64,000 bases of DNA from Sporosarcina sp. FSL K6-2383 (GTDB lineage: Bacteria > Bacillota > Bacilli > Bacillales_A > Planococcaceae): positions 2,395,501 through 2,459,500 of the forward strand of contig NZ_CP152017.1 in the NCBI RefSeq assembly GCF_038618305.1, in the 5' to 3' direction. The notes under the pieces are model-generated. The model was not told the origin of the DNA and made no database searches. It worked only from the letters and a program-made list of their open reading frames with translations. The position numbers were made by a program, and so were the translations under genes. Shown piece by piece: positions 53,710 through 64,000 of this stretch. Each line of letters opens with the position of its first letter. Within the stretch, counting starts at the first letter, position 1.

Positions 53710-54476
53710 TGCTCCACCTCCGCTGTAGGCTGATGAATGCGCCGAACTGGATGACCATACCATCTCGAAACATCTTGATCATCCATATTCTTATAAGCTG
53801 CTTGGACACCATGAAAATGAATCGTCCGATTGAGGCAGGCTACATGTGTCGCCAAATCAGTGACCAAATCAATTTCATGTGTCACAAGGACAATCGCAAT
53901 GCCGTGCTCACGGTTTAGCGTATTGAGCATAGAATAGAACGATGCAACGTTTTGTTGGTCAATTCCTACTGTTGGCTCATCCATAATAAGCAAATCTGGC
54001 TTACCTGCAAGCGCCCTTGCAATAAAGACACGCTGCTGCTGACCACCGGATAATTGACCGATATTCTGTTTTGCAAATTTCTCCATGCCAACGATTTGAA
54101 GCGCCTCTAATGCCTGTCGCTCATGCTGCTTTGTAAAACTCTTAAATAGACCAACTTTTCGTGTTAAGCCACTACGTACTACTTCAAGTACAGTCGCCGG
54201 AAAGCCCGAGTTAAAGGAATTTGATTTCTGCGACACATAGCCAATTCGTTCGCGGTGATTAAACGACTCCAAATCCTCACCAAATAATTTCACAGCCCCA
54301 CTCGCAGGTTTCAGTAGACCGAGAATAATATTGATGAGCGTCGATTTACCAGAGCCGTTGGGGCCAATGAGTGCCCAAAATTCCCCTTCTCCCACTTGGA
54401 GGGAAATATGATCAAGGGCAATGGACTGTTCATAACTAAAGCTTACATCGTCCAATTGAATAATTGTAGTTGTCAT
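53706..54476 (-). CDS. znuC: Zinc ABC transporter ATP-binding protein
   Basis: A 256-residue ABC ATPase: Walker A GPNGSGKST, signature LSGGQQQRVFIARAL, Walker B LLIMDEPTVGID and the switch His in VLVTHEID. It is the first gene of znuC-znuB-zur. A Zur-like box lies 25 bp upstream of its start. Confidence 0.94.
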   Translation of the reverse strand: MTTTIIQLDDVSFSYEQSIALDHISLQVGEGEFWALIGPNGSGKSTLINIILGLLKPASGAVKLFGEDLESFNHRERIGYVSQKSNSFNSGFPATVLEVVRSGLTRKVGLFKSFTKQHERQALEALQIVGMEKFAKQNIGQLSGGQQQRVFIARALAGKPDLLIMDEPTVGIDQQNVASFYSMLNTLNREHGIAIVLVTHEIDLVTDLATHVACLNRTIHFHGVQAAYKNMDDQDVSRWYGHPVRRIHQPTAEVEQ

Positions 54477-54500
54477 TATATTTTACGATCCTTTCACCAT

Positions 54501-54519
54501 AACCGTAATCATTCCGATT
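54501..54519. promoter_or_regulatory. Zur box upstream of znuC
   Basis: AACCGTAATCATTCCGATT closely matches the Bacillus Zur box AATCGTAATNATTACGATT (two or three differences). It lies between znuC and the divergent yqfT, so it represses the zinc operon when zinc is plentiful. Confidence 0.8.
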
Positions 54520-54582
54520 CACTTGTTAAATTATATACTATGAGGAGTAAGGAAACAACCTTTTAAGAAAGATGGTGTATAA

Positions 54583-54831
54583 ATGGATTATGCACAACTG
54601 TTGACTGAAGTAAAAATGAGAAGTGATGAGGAAGTAAAAGAACTTGCGGGACAATACGGAATTGATTTATCTATCACAGAAATAAGGACGCTCCGCCCCT
54701 TACTAGACGATATTTCATTCCATTGGCTGTTTACAGGTGTTCCTGAATCGTTCATCAACAAAATTCGGGGAGCTATTGGTAATAAAAAAACTGAGATATT
54801 ATTTCAAAAGTATTTAAACACGGCAAAATGA
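54583..54831 (+). CDS. yqfT: DUF2624 protein YqfT
   Basis: An 82-residue helical protein with SITEIRTLRPLLDDISFHWLF and IRGAIGNKKTEILFQKYL, fitting DUF2624/YqfT, which lies beside nfo and zur genes in Bacillus. The function is unknown. Confidence 0.83.
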   Translation: MDYAQLLTEVKMRSDEEVKELAGQYGIDLSITEIRTLRPLLDDISFHWLFTGVPESFINKIRGAIGNKKTEILFQKYLNTAK

Positions 54832-54834
54832 GTA

Positions 54835-54872
54835 AACCCGTCTGCATGTAAGAAACAACCTTGCAGACGGGT
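54835..54872. terminator. Hairpin between yqfT and nfo
   Basis: AACCCGTCTGCA and TGCAGACGGGTT form a perfect 12-bp stem between convergent genes. U-runs are poor. Confidence 0.7.
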
Positions 54873-54877
54873 TCTCA

Positions 54878-55786
54878 CTATTCTACTCTCAATTGATCAA
54901 TTTTTTCGGGATGAAATGTTTTTGCCTTCAACATATCAATCTCAATTTTATACGGTGCCGATTTCTTTTTAGGATCTGCACCGACAAAAGGTGTTTCTAA
55001 GATTTTAGGAACAGCTTGAAATGTTGGATGATGAACAATATAAGATAGTGGTTCAAAGCCGATATGACCGAATCCAATGTTCTCATGACGGTCTTTCATT
55101 GCTCCCCGCTCATTCTTACTATCATTGACGTGAATGACGGAAATTCTGTCTAGTCCAACGATGTTATCGAACTCATTCAACACGCCTTCAAAATCCCCTA
55201 CGATATCGTAGCCTGCGTCATGGACGTGACAAGTATCAAAACAGACGGATAACCGTTCGTTATGCTTCACACCATTGATAATTTTAGCAATCTCATCAAA
55301 ATTCCGACCGCATTCAGTCCCTTTACCTGCCATTGTTTCCAGCGCAATACGCACAGGATAGTCCTGGGAAAGTACTTCATTCAGCCCTTCTATAATTTTA
55401 GCAATGCCCAAATCGACACCAGCGCCAACGTGGGCTCCTGGGTGCAAAACAATCTGGTTAATCCCGAGTGCCGCCGTTCTTTCAATTTCCTTCTGTAGGA
55501 ACGTTACGCCAAGCTCAAATGTTTCCGGCTTTAATGTGTTCGCAATATTAATAATATACGGCGCATGGACAACGATATTCGATAGCCCGTTATCCTTCAT
55601 ATGCTGCTGCCCCAACTCAATATTCAAATCTTCAATAGGCTTCCTCCGTGTGTTCTGAGGTGCCCCTGTGTAAATCATAAAAGTACTCGCTCCGTAGCTT
55701 GCGGCTTCTTCACTCGAACCGAGTAGCATTTTACTGCCACTCATCGAAACGTGAGAGCCGAGCAATAAAGGTTTATTATTTGTCAT
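54878..55786 (-). CDS. nfo: Deoxyribonuclease IV (AP endonuclease)
   Basis: A 302-residue endonuclease IV for base-excision repair. [63 protein letters not shown] and [20 protein letters not shown] supply the three-zinc site. It overlaps the helicase gene by 4 bp (ATGA). Confidence 0.97.
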   Translation of the reverse strand: MTNNKPLLLGSHVSMSGSKMLLGSSEEAASYGASTFMIYTGAPQNTRRKPIEDLNIELGQQHMKDNGLSNIVVHAPYIINIANTLKPETFELGVTFLQKEIERTAALGINQIVLHPGAHVGAGVDLGIAKIIEGLNEVLSQDYPVRIALETMAGKGTECGRNFDEIAKIINGVKHNERLSVCFDTCHVHDAGYDIVGDFEGVLNEFDNIVGLDRISVIHVNDSKNERGAMKDRHENIGFGHIGFEPLSYIVHHPTFQAVPKILETPFVGADPKKKSAPYKIEIDMLKAKTFHPEKIDQLRVE

Positions 55787-57078
55787 TTTTTTCGTGTCAA
55801 TCTCCTTTCACGCTTTTTAAAGCGCTCAACTTCCTGTGCCATTTTCTTTTTATAGCCAGGTTTCACTTTCGCCGGTTTTCGAACGAATGACGTTGCCTTG
55901 CGGTCGATATCATCCTCTTCTTTCACTCGGTTACGTCTCGCATGCCGTTCTTTTACTTCAATCCACTCGCCGTTTTTCACATCTTCGTGAATGAACGGAA
56001 TACCGAGCTTCTCAATTTTAACAATTTTATCATCCTCAGTTGGCTCGTACAATGTAATGGCTGTTCCTTCTAGACCAGCACGCGCAGTACGCCCCACACG
56101 GTGGATGAAAAACTCCAGTTCATCAGGTAATTCGAAGTTAATAACATGGCTGACACCCGGAATATCAATACCACGCGCGGCAAGATCTGTCGCCACGATA
56201 TATTGATATTCTAAATCACGGATTTGCTTCATCATACGCGTTCGTTCACGCGGTGTTAAATCACCATGAATCTTTCCTGCTTTAATGCCATTTTCAGCAA
56301 GATAAGCAGCTAAGCCATCTGCATTTTGTCGTGTGTTGGTAAAAATAATTGCTAAATATGGATTGATTGATTCAATGACATGCAATAATTTTTTTCTTCT
56401 GTTCATACTGCGTACAGGTACAAGTGAATAACGCATTCCTTCTGTTAATGGCTTACGCTCACCGATTTTAACATGCACTGGAGATTCCATGTATTTATTC
56501 AAAAACGGCTTTAATTTCTCGGGAATCGTAGCAGAAAATACGTACATTTCAAGACCAGCAGGCATTTTCGATGCGAACTTATCGATATCCTCGATAAAGC
56601 CCATATCGAATGCAAGATCTGCTTCGTCAATGACTAACATTTTTGCCGTATGGATAGCAAGCGCCCCATTTTCCGCCATATCACTAATACGTCCTGGTGT
56701 TCCGACGACAATATGCGGATTTGTCTTTAACTTGCCAATCGAACGCTGCTTGTCCGTCCCACCAATTAGCAGTGAGCTACGTACATCAGTTCCTTGCGTC
56801 ATTTTAGAAAGCTCATCAAATAATTGTGTTGCTAGTTCTCTTGTCGGGGCTGAGATAACCACTTGTAATTCATCGATAGCACCATCTGTTCTTTCCAATA
56901 CGGGAATGAGAAAACTATGAGATTTCCCTGTTCCTGTATGTGCTTGCCCAATTGCATTCGTCCCTTTCAGAATGAGAGGGATCATTTCTTTTTGAATCGG
57001 TGTCGGGTTTTCAAAGCCGAGCCTCCCGATAGCTTCTCGAATAAACGGTTTAAATTGGTAATCAGTAAATTTAGACAT
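55783..57078 (-). CDS. cshB: DEAD-box RNA helicase CshB
   Basis: A 431-residue DEAD-box helicase with the Q motif ([10 protein letters not shown]), [29 protein letters not shown] and [10 protein letters not shown]. The basic C-terminus (residues 370-431) is rich in Lys/Arg. It is the CshB (YqfR) helicase of cold-shock and ribosome biogenesis. It starts at ATG 57078 after AGGAGG. Confidence 0.95.
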   Translation of the reverse strand: MSKFTDYQFKPFIREAIGRLGFENPTPIQKEMIPLILKGTNAIGQAHTGTGKSHSFLIPVLERTDGAIDELQVVISAPTRELATQLFDELSKMTQGTDVRSSLLIGGTDKQRSIGKLKTNPHIVVGTPGRISDMAENGALAIHTAKMLVIDEADLAFDMGFIEDIDKFASKMPAGLEMYVFSATIPEKLKPFLNKYMESPVHVKIGERKPLTEGMRYSLVPVRSMNRRKKLLHVIESINPYLAIIFTNTRQNADGLAAYLAENGIKAGKIHGDLTPRERTRMMKQIRDLEYQYIVATDLAARGIDIPGVSHVINFELPDELEFFIHRVGRTARAGLEGTAITLYEPTEDDKIVKIEKLGIPFIHEDVKNGEWIEVKERHARRNRVKEEDDIDRKATSFVRKPAKVKPGYKKKMAQEVERFKKRERRLTRKK

Positions 57079-57191
57079 TGTTGTTCCTCCTAATCGTAGT
57101 CATATTATAACATGATTCTGTTCCGCCGTATGTGATTTTCGCATAGTATACATTGTGAAAGTTCATTCTGATTAATTGAAAGGAGAATATA

Positions 57192-57647
57192 ATGAGGTAC
57201 GAATCCTTTTATCCGTTCGCGCAACAACCAGCCGCTCCAATGTCTATGGGACAAACGGGCTTCGGACTGCCATCACAAATGAACCCAATGCAGATACCTA
57301 CTCCCCCCATGCAAAACCGTAGCCCGATGGGAAATCAAATGGGCAATCAAATGAATAATCCACAGGGTGGCCTCGCAGCCAATCAAGGTCAACAACAGAA
57401 CCCTTCAAAAATGGAATCCTACATGCAAACCGCCAACCAGTTTTTGAATACTGCACAACAATTTGCACCAATGGTTCAGCAATTCGCACCAATGGTTCAA
57501 AACTTACCTGCTATGTGGCGACTATACAAAGGCTTCCAAGGACTTCCAGCAGCAGGTTCGGCAGTAGCTAGTGCAGGTGCCGCTACTTCCTCGGCAGCGA
57601 CAAATTCGGCAATCGGCTCATCCATTCCACGTATTTTCCAACCTTAA
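57192..57647 (+). CDS. yqfQ: YqfQ/VrrA-like low-complexity protein
   Basis: A 151-residue protein rich in Met, Gln, Pro and Asn (residues 10-75) followed by QTANQFLNTAQQFAPMVQQF, with a near-repeat QQFAPMVQ (twice), and an Ala/Ser tail. This fits YqfQ (VrrA), a spore-associated protein in B. subtilis. AAAGGAG precedes ATG 57192. Its low complexity limits any finer call. Confidence 0.82.
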   Translation: MRYESFYPFAQQPAAPMSMGQTGFGLPSQMNPMQIPTPPMQNRSPMGNQMGNQMNNPQGGLAANQGQQQNPSKMESYMQTANQFLNTAQQFAPMVQQFAPMVQNLPAMWRLYKGFQGLPAAGSAVASAGAATSSAATNSAIGSSIPRIFQP

Positions 57648-57721
57648 ATTCTATTTTTTTGAATCTATTCAAAGACTCCGCTATAATAGATGATAGATCC
57701 TATTTTGAGGAGTGACAATAT

Positions 57722-58699
57722 ATGAAAGTGTTGAAGATTTCCCCTAGAGGGTATTGCTACGGGGTTGTCGATGCAATGATTATCGCAAGAAATGCGGCAC
57801 TCGACAAAACCTTGCCGAGACCCATCTATATATTAGGAATGATAGTTCATAACAAGCACGTAACGGATGCCTTTGAAGAAGATGGCATCATCACACTCGA
57901 TGGTGAAAATCGTTTGGAAATCCTTGAAAAAGTCGAGACGGGTACTGTTATTTACACTGCACATGGTGTATCACCTAAAGTACGTGAACTAGCGAAAAGA
58001 AAAGGACTTGTTTCTATCGATGCGACCTGTCCAGACGTTACAGTCACCCACGATCTGATCAAAGAAAAGACAGCGGAAGGCTACGATATTATTTACATCG
58101 GTAAAAAATATCACCCAGAGCCGGAGGGTGCAATCGGTGTCGCACCACATGCCGTTCACTTGATTGAAACATTAGCTGATGTCGATAGTCTTCACGTCAA
58201 TAATAGCAAGTTACTCGTCACGAACCAAACGACGATGAGTCAATGGGATGTTATCCATGTCATGGAAGCTCTACAAGTAAAATATCCACATATCGAAGTG
58301 CATAAGGAGATTTGTATGGCGACACAGGTTAGACAGGAAGCAGTTGCTGAACAAGCTGGTCAATCTGACCTCCTAATTGTCGTTGGGGATCCGAAAAGTA
58401 ATAACTCGAACCGCCTTACACAAGTATCTGTTGAAATTGCCGACACCCCTTCTTACCGTATTTCTGATGTATCTGAGCTTGATGTTAACTGGTTAACAGG
58501 AGTTGAAACGGTTTCTGTTACGGCCGGTGCCTCCACGCCAACCTTGATTGTCAAAGAGGTTATTGCCTTTCTTGAGAAATTCGATGTAGAAGATCCATCG
58601 ACACATCATCCAGAACGAAAATTTGAATTAAAAAAAGTTTTACCTAAAATTAAAAACCCAACACCTGTTGAACGCATCGAACCATACGCGACAACATAA
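57722..58699 (+). CDS. ispH: 4-hydroxy-3-methylbut-2-enyl diphosphate reductase
   Basis: A 325-residue [4Fe-4S] reductase, final step to IPP and DMAPP. The cluster cysteines are in [20 protein letters not shown] and [15 protein letters not shown] and YHPEPEG carry substrate histidine and glutamate. GAGGAG precedes ATG 57722. Confidence 0.97.
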   Translation: MKVLKISPRGYCYGVVDAMIIARNAALDKTLPRPIYILGMIVHNKHVTDAFEEDGIITLDGENRLEILEKVETGTVIYTAHGVSPKVRELAKRKGLVSIDATCPDVTVTHDLIKEKTAEGYDIIYIGKKYHPEPEGAIGVAPHAVHLIETLADVDSLHVNNSKLLVTNQTTMSQWDVIHVMEALQVKYPHIEVHKEICMATQVRQEAVAEQAGQSDLLIVVGDPKSNNSNRLTQVSVEIADTPSYRISDVSELDVNWLTGVETVSVTAGASTPTLIVKEVIAFLEKFDVEDPSTHHPERKFELKKVLPKIKNPTPVERIEPYATT

Positions 58700-58738
58700 A
58701 ATGAACCGACCTCTATTTTTCATGAGGTCGGTTCATTT
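58696..58738. terminator. Bidirectional terminator ispH / yqfO
   Basis: GAACCGACCT and AGGTCGGTTC with A and T runs, between convergent genes. Confidence 0.9.
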
Positions 58739-58745
58739 TTATAGG

Positions 58746-59864
58746 TTAGATGAATTGAAATGGTTCTGTAATTACTGCTGATTCAATGAACTTTACATTG
58801 TACCCCGCTTTTGTACATGCATCCTGCATATAACCTGCAACACCTGCAATCATTACTTTTTCAATATTATGCCCTGGATCAATGACAGCAAGTCCCATCA
58901 CCTCGGCATCATGCGCTACATGGTAATATAAATCTCCTGTGACCAGCACATCTGCACCCGCTCTCTTAGCAGCACTAATATATTTATTACCATCGCCGCC
59001 TAGCACTGCGACTTTTTTGATTTCCTTAGTAGGATCACCAACAAAACGCAGAGCTGGAACACCAAATACCTCTTTCACATGCTCAGCAAACTCTACAAGC
59101 GTCGTCTTCTCCTCCAGCATACCTATTCGACCGAGACCGTATTCATTGACTCGTTGATCTAGGGCGAAGAAATCGTAGGCAGGTTCTTCATAAGGATGTA
59201 CCAACAGCATAGCCTTCAGTACTTTATTACGAATGTTCCCTGACAGGACGACTTCAATTTTTTCCTCATGGACTTCTTCACCTTGTCCAATTTCCCCAAT
59301 ATACGGTTCGGCCCCTTTAACTGGCGTAAAACGACCTGCCCCTGTAGAACTAAAGCTACATCCAATGTAATCACCAATTGCACCTGCACCCGCCTGTGCT
59401 AATGCCTTCCTAAGGTCATCTGCATGTGTCACAGGGCTGAAAACAACAAGTTTGTATAACGGCTCCGAAAAGGTCGGTTCAACAACTGCTGTCTCAAGTA
59501 ACCCTAACTTAGCAGCGAGCATGTCATTGACACCACCAGGAGCAACGTCTAAATTCGTATGCGCCGCATACACGGCAATATCGTTTTTCACACACTTCTC
59601 AATCATTCTCCCCTGTGGTGTATCCGTTACTAAACTTTTCAACGGTCTGAAAAGGGGTGGATGATGGGCAATAATAAGAGTGGCGCCACTTCGAATCGCC
59701 TCATCAATTACCTCCTCATTGACATCCAGTGTAATAAGTACTTTTTCTACTGTGCGGTTTAATTGACCAATATGAAGACCTACAGGATCCCCCTCCATCG
59801 CAAAGCGTTTCGGAGACCATTGTTCAAAAAGAGTGATTACTTCATGCCCATTGACTTTTTTCAT
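58746..59864 (-). CDS. yqfO: Nif3-like dinuclear metal protein YqfO
   Basis: A 372-residue NIF3-family protein. IIAHHPPLF, AAHTNLDVA, LVTGDLYYHVAHDAE and DPGHNIEK give the metal ligands. A PII-like domain (about residues 135-240) is inserted, as in the Firmicute long form. It is suspected to be a GTP cyclohydrolase-type or nucleic-acid metalloenzyme; the function is unproven. It overlaps trmK by 4 bp. Confidence 0.93.
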   Translation of the reverse strand: MKKVNGHEVITLFEQWSPKRFAMEGDPVGLHIGQLNRTVEKVLITLDVNEEVIDEAIRSGATLIIAHHPPLFRPLKSLVTDTPQGRMIEKCVKNDIAVYAAHTNLDVAPGGVNDMLAAKLGLLETAVVEPTFSEPLYKLVVFSPVTHADDLRKALAQAGAGAIGDYIGCSFSSTGAGRFTPVKGAEPYIGEIGQGEEVHEEKIEVVLSGNIRNKVLKAMLLVHPYEEPAYDFFALDQRVNEYGLGRIGMLEEKTTLVEFAEHVKEVFGVPALRFVGDPTKEIKKVAVLGGDGNKYISAAKRAGADVLVTGDLYYHVAHDAEVMGLAVIDPGHNIEKVMIAGVAGYMQDACTKAGYNVKFIESAVITEPFQFI

Positions 59865-60559
59865 ATCATCAACGCCTTTCCAACAAAGTCGATTTGCATA
59901 ACCAACTCATGCTTACGCTCTTCAATTGCAGCTGTTTGCTCTGCCTTTTCAAGAGAGACTAACACACGTTGCCATTCTTTCAATTCTCTTTGCCATTTTT
60001 CCAAAAAGACAGCTGATTTAGCTTGTAGCAAGATAGGACCTACGAGCATTTCGAGTTCGCTATACATAGCTAGGCCTCTTTCCAACACAATAACTTCATA
60101 AATTTTGCCGTCTTCCTTCAAAATTGCCTCTTCAATAATGCCCCAATCATTTGAAATCGCCCATTCACGAATCGCTTTTGCATAAATATTCGGCTGCGCA
60201 ATAATACGCTTCACGCCTTGAAGTCGATCCTTCCCACTCTCTAAAATTGAAGCAATGAGTGGTCCACCCATTCCCGCAATGGTCACCGTATCAACCCTGT
60301 CGCTCGCTTCGATCGCCAATAAACCATTTGCCAAACGGACCGTAACTGCGGATGCTAACCCCTCATGTCGCACATTTTTAACCGCTGAATCATAAGGTCC
60401 TTTGACGACCTCCCCCGCAATCGCCCGCTCAACGATGCCATTATGAACAAGGAAGCAAGGCAAATAAGCATGATCACTTCCAATATCTGCGACAACAGCC
60501 CCTGTTTCGACAAAAGAAGCAACCGTAGCCAATCGTGTTGATAAATGCACTGTGTTCAC
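59861..60559 (-). CDS. trmK: tRNA (adenine22-N1)-methyltransferase TrmK
   Basis: A 232-residue SAM methyltransferase for m1A22 in tRNA. VVADIGSDHAYLPCFL is the SAM loop, VTIAGMGGPLIASIL and RIIAQPNIYAKAIREW the catalytic blocks; the C-terminus is a coiled coil. GTG 60559 is the likely start, 5 nt after AAAGGTGAGG. Confidence 0.93.
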   Translation of the reverse strand: MNTVHLSTRLATVASFVETGAVVADIGSDHAYLPCFLVHNGIVERAIAGEVVKGPYDSAVKNVRHEGLASAVTVRLANGLLAIEASDRVDTVTIAGMGGPLIASILESGKDRLQGVKRIIAQPNIYAKAIREWAISNDWGIIEEAILKEDGKIYEVIVLERGLAMYSELEMLVGPILLQAKSAVFLEKWQRELKEWQRVLVSLEKAEQTAAIEERKHELVMQIDFVGKALMI

Positions 60560-60616
60560 ATTATCCTCACCTTTCACTGTTAGTATGTAGTCAATAGTGT
60601 ACCATTTTAGTCAATA

Positions 60617-60660
60617 GAAAAAAGCTGTCAGTCGACAGAGTTCTTCTGCTGACTGACAGC
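60617..60660 (-). terminator. Terminator of cccA
   Basis: GCTGTCAGTC and GACTGACAGC with an inner stem and seven U on the minus strand. Confidence 0.9.
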
Positions 60661-60676
60661 CCTTGCATATTACAAA

Positions 60677-61042
60677 TTATTTAAGTGCTAAAATATAGTC
60701 TGCCATTGCATCAAGTTCAGCGTCATCTTTAATAAGTCCAGCTGGCATTCCAGCACCCTTACCATTTAAGATGATGTCTTTGATCTCATCTTTAGAAAGA
60801 GTAGTGCCAACCAAACCTGGACCACCACCGCCTGTTAGATCTCCGCCGTGACAGGCGATACATTTACCTTGAGCAACTGCTTCAGCGTCAAATTCTGCTG
60901 TAGCTACATCTTCAGTTTTACCTTCGTCATCCTTATTTGCGATTTCTTCTTGTTGATCAAGTCCATAAAGGGACATAAAGAAAATAAGACCAAGTCCAAG
61001 CGCGAAAATTAGGATATAAGGTACTATTGGATTTTTACCCAT
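60677..61042 (-). CDS. cccA: Membrane-anchored cytochrome c550
   Basis: A 121-residue c-type cytochrome with one N-terminal membrane anchor (YILIFALGLGLIFFMSLYG), an acidic linker, heme motif CIACH and probable axial Met in GAGMPAG. It carries electrons outside the membrane. ATG 61042 lies 7 nt after AAGGAGGT. It is next to trmK as in Bacillus. Confidence 0.94.
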   Translation of the reverse strand: MGKNPIVPYILIFALGLGLIFFMSLYGLDQQEEIANKDDEGKTEDVATAEFDAEAVAQGKCIACHGGDLTGGGGPGLVGTTLSKDEIKDIILNGKGAGMPAGLIKDDAELDAMADYILALK

Positions 61043-61194
61043 TGATATTACCTCCTTCATTTAAATTGATACTGTATTTGATACAGTGCACAACTATTAT
61101 TGTACTGTATTCAATTGAAAACTGAAAGAGTTATTGATTATCTTTTAATTCGCTGTAACAATTTCGACAAATTTTTATTTACTACTGCTGTAAG

Positions 61195-62337
61195 TTAACA
61201 ACCAATCAGACGCGCAATGACCATACGTTGGACCTCTGATGTCCCTTCCCCAATTTCTAGTAATTTAGCATCACGCATATATCGTTCGACCTCATATTCC
61301 TTCATATAGCCATATCCGCCATGAATTTGAATAGCTTCCGACGCTATTTCCATTGCAATTTCTGAAGCGTAAAGCTTACACATGGATGCCTCTTTTGAAA
61401 ATGGACGTCCCTGATCTTTTAACCAAGCTGCTTTATAGACCATGTTACGTGCCAATTCAATTTTCAAAGCCATATCTGCCAATTTAAATTGTGTAATTTG
61501 AAATTGTGCTAATGTTTTTCCGAATTGCTTACGTTCTTTCGAATAACTGAGCGCTCGATCGAAAGCAGCCTGAGCGATACCTACAGCCATTGCTCCAATA
61601 CCGATACGTCCTCCATCCAATGTCACTAAAAACTGGCGGAAGCCATTCCCTCGCTCCCCTAACAAGTTTGTTTTTGGTACACGGACATGGTCTAACACAA
61701 GCTCCGTCGTATTAGAAGCATTCAGCCCCATTTTTTCATAATTATTAATAATCGTGAATCCAGGTGCATCCGTCGGAACTATAATTGCACTAATTTCTTT
61801 TTCACCATCAACAGTTCCCGTAATGGCTGTTATAGCAAGATGCTTGGCATAACTTGCATTCGTAATGAACACCTTTGAGCCCGTAATAACGAAATCATCG
61901 CCATCCTCTACTGCTATCGTTTGCGTACCTCCCGCATCCGACCCTGCATTCGCCTCTGTTAAACCAAAAGCACCAAATGATTCTCCCTTACAAATCGGTA
62001 TCAAATACTGTTGCTTTTGCTCTTCCGTACCAAATAAATTCAACGGTGCTCCCCCAAGCGAAATATGCGCTGAATACGTAATGCCCGTCGATGCACATGC
62101 ACGACTAAGTTCCTCTGTCACAATAGCGAAGCTCACCGTATCGGCACCTCCGCCCCCATATTGCTCCGAAAACGGCAATCCCATTAAGCCCATTTCCCCA
62201 AGCTGCTGAAAAATCTCTACTGGAAATGCTTTTGTTCGATCACGCTCAATGGCACCAGGAGCAACAACTTCATCCGAAAATTCTCGTATCATCTTTTTTA
62301 TCATCTGCTGTTCTTCTGTTAAATCAAAATTCAACAT
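61195..62337 (-). CDS. Acyl-CoA dehydrogenase
   Basis: A 380-residue FAD acyl-CoA dehydrogenase (short-chain/butyryl-type). EELSRACASTGITYSAH, FGLTEANAGSDAGG, the FAD block QFGKTLAQFQ and the catalytic glutamate in YEVERYMRDAKLLEIGEGTSE are present. ATG 62337 is chosen: GGGG lies 6 nt upstream, whereas ATG 62343 abuts it. A perfect cre site overlaps the leader, so catabolite repression is likely. It is an addition between cccA and sigA relative to B. subtilis; the chain-length specificity is unknown. Confidence 0.93.
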   Translation of the reverse strand: MLNFDLTEEQQMIKKMIREFSDEVVAPGAIERDRTKAFPVEIFQQLGEMGLMGLPFSEQYGGGGADTVSFAIVTEELSRACASTGITYSAHISLGGAPLNLFGTEEQKQQYLIPICKGESFGAFGLTEANAGSDAGGTQTIAVEDGDDFVITGSKVFITNASYAKHLAITAITGTVDGEKEISAIIVPTDAPGFTIINNYEKMGLNASNTTELVLDHVRVPKTNLLGERGNGFRQFLVTLDGGRIGIGAMAVGIAQAAFDRALSYSKERKQFGKTLAQFQITQFKLADMALKIELARNMVYKAAWLKDQGRPFSKEASMCKLYASEIAMEIASEAIQIHGGYGYMKEYEVERYMRDAKLLEIGEGTSEVQRMVIARLIGC

Positions 62338-62352
62338 CTTCATCCCCTTTGT

Positions 62353-62366
62353 TGTAAACGCTTACA
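62353..62366. promoter_or_regulatory. cre site in the acyl-CoA dehydrogenase leader
   Basis: TGTAAACGCTTACA matches the cre consensus at every position and is part of a 16-bp near-palindrome (62352-62367). It lies 16-29 bp upstream of the start codon, so bound CcpA should block the promoter or the elongating polymerase. Confidence 0.85.
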
Positions 62367-62403
62367 AGTTAATTATAACGAATAAACTACTACTTTCACA
62401 ACC

Positions 62404-62958
62404 TTAAAATGAAAGCAATAGAAATCCGATAATTAACAATAAACCCACTGTTCCGGAAATTGTGAAGTATAGTAACTTTAACAGTCGTCCCGCAAACAGC
62501 CACAGTGAACAATTCAACATCAATAATCCGAGCAGCAGCATCGTATGTCCTTCAAAAAAGACGAACCATAATTTTAACGACATGATCAATAGCATAAAGG
62601 AAACGATTATGTATATAAAGGGTGCCAATGCCTGATTCGCCTTCTTACGTAAAGTCAATAGTAAAAATACGACCACAGTTACTGACGCGGCCGCAATTGT
62701 CGCTGTAGGATAGTGCATAAAGATAAACATACCCCCACTAACAACTATAGCAACTAACACCAATAGTAGGATAATCCGATTCAACCTCTTTTTTTCTTTC
62801 ACTAAAATAGACTCGGAAACTTTTACTTCCTGGTTATTTCCCTCTTCCCCTTGTGCGTACAGTGTAATGAGAAAATCACAATAATGTGCCGGCAATAATT
62901 TATTCTGCTTCCAATATTTGATTTCAGAAATAATAATTCGTTTTCGTTGTTGATTCAT
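62404..62958 (-). CDS. Multi-pass membrane protein of unknown function
   Basis: A 184-residue protein: a soluble N-terminal helix segment (SEIKYWKQNKLLPAHYCDFL) like that of DUF2157-type proteins, then about five hydrophobic helices. GGGGAG lies 9 bp before ATG 62958. It sits between sigA and the acyl-CoA dehydrogenase on the same strand. No function is assigned. Confidence 0.75.
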   Translation of the reverse strand: MNQQRKRIIISEIKYWKQNKLLPAHYCDFLITLYAQGEEGNNQEVKVSESILVKEKKRLNRIILLLVLVAIVVSGGMFIFMHYPTATIAAASVTVVVFLLLTLRKKANQALAPFIYIIVSFMLLIMSLKLWFVFFEGHTMLLLGLLMLNCSLWLFAGRLLKLLYFTISGTVGLLLIIGFLLLSF

Positions 62959-63013
62959 AAGTCCTGTCACTCCCCGACATAGATGAAAAATAAGAGCAGT
63001 GTCGTAAAAATCA

Positions 63014-63043
63014 CCGGCACAATAATATGCCGGTGTAGTCTTT
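63014..63043 (-). terminator. Terminator of sigA
   Basis: CACCGGCAT and TGCCGGTG pair on the minus strand and are followed by ATTTTTAC, immediately after the sigA stop. Confidence 0.85.

Positions 63044-64000
<957 letters not shown>

Overview
The window comes from a low-GC Gram-positive rod. From about 18.1 kb to 64 kb the gene order follows the Bacillus subtilis block efp-yqhT-aroQ-yqhR-yqhQ-lipM-yqhL-gcvPB-gcvPA-gcvT-aroK-comG-yqgY-yqgX-yqgW-yqgU-yqgS-yqgQ-yqgN-rpmG-pbpA-sodA-yqgC-yqgE/B-ispG-yqfW-zur-znuBC-yqfT-nfo-cshB-yqfQ-ispH-yqfO-trmK-cccA-sigA. Several details (a class II ribonucleotide reductase next to lipM, an acyl-CoA dehydrogenase between cccA and sigA) suggest a Planococcaceae/Sporosarcina-like member of the Bacillales rather than Bacillus itself. 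That placement is inferred from synteny and protein resemblance only. No rRNA, tRNA, CRISPR array or intact insertion sequence was found.

Region 1 (1-17.9 kb) is accessory. It lies where B. subtilis continues from efp into yqhV/spoIIIA. Almost all of it is on the minus strand and looks like a catabolic island: aldehyde dehydrogenase, thiamine-diphosphate (TPP) enzyme, sugar isomerase/epimerase-like protein, a complete TRAP transporter (DctQ, DctM, DctP), two paralogous zinc alcohol dehydrogenases, a Gfo/Idh/MocA oxidoreductase and a CoA-acylating aldehyde dehydrogenase. At the left edge the first 403 bases repeat 11990-12392 exactly, so the TPP gene or a larger block is duplicated. A shared palindrome, TTAGAT-NN-ATCTAA, occurs five times in front of the aldehyde dehydrogenase and once each in the spacers in front of the TRAP genes and the left alcohol dehydrogenase. 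A perfect CcpA cre site sits beside the five-site array. No regulator obviously matching this operator is encoded in the window. The island also carries a second shikimate kinase and a FadR-type regulator/CoA-transferase/HMG-CoA-lyase operon.

Region 2 (18-33.7 kb) holds translation factor efp, peptidase, aroQ, yqhR/yqhQ, the B12-dependent ribonucleotide reductase with NrdR-like boxes, lipoate transfer (lipM) and a rhodanese-fold protein lacking its catalytic cysteine. It also contains a radical SAM/SPASM protein co-oriented with hemY behind a perfect TGTGA-N6-TCACA Fnr/Crp-type box. The glycine cleavage operon gcvT-gcvPA-gcvPB follows, under a tandem glycine riboswitch, and then aroK.

Region 3 (33.7-50.6 kb) has the comG competence pilus operon with a shortened comGG, small conserved membrane proteins, lipoteichoic acid synthase, folate and ribosomal genes, a PBP2-class transpeptidase, superoxide dismutase and a Na/phosphate symporter. 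Region 4 (50.6-64 kb) has isoprenoid genes ispG and ispH, the Zur-controlled zinc importer, endonuclease IV, a DEAD-box helicase, tRNA methyltransferase trmK, cytochrome c550, a cre-controlled acyl-CoA dehydrogenase and the start-truncated (window edge) sigA.

The most interesting unexplained material is the duplicated catabolic island with its own operator family, and the Fnr-box radical SAM/HemY pair.
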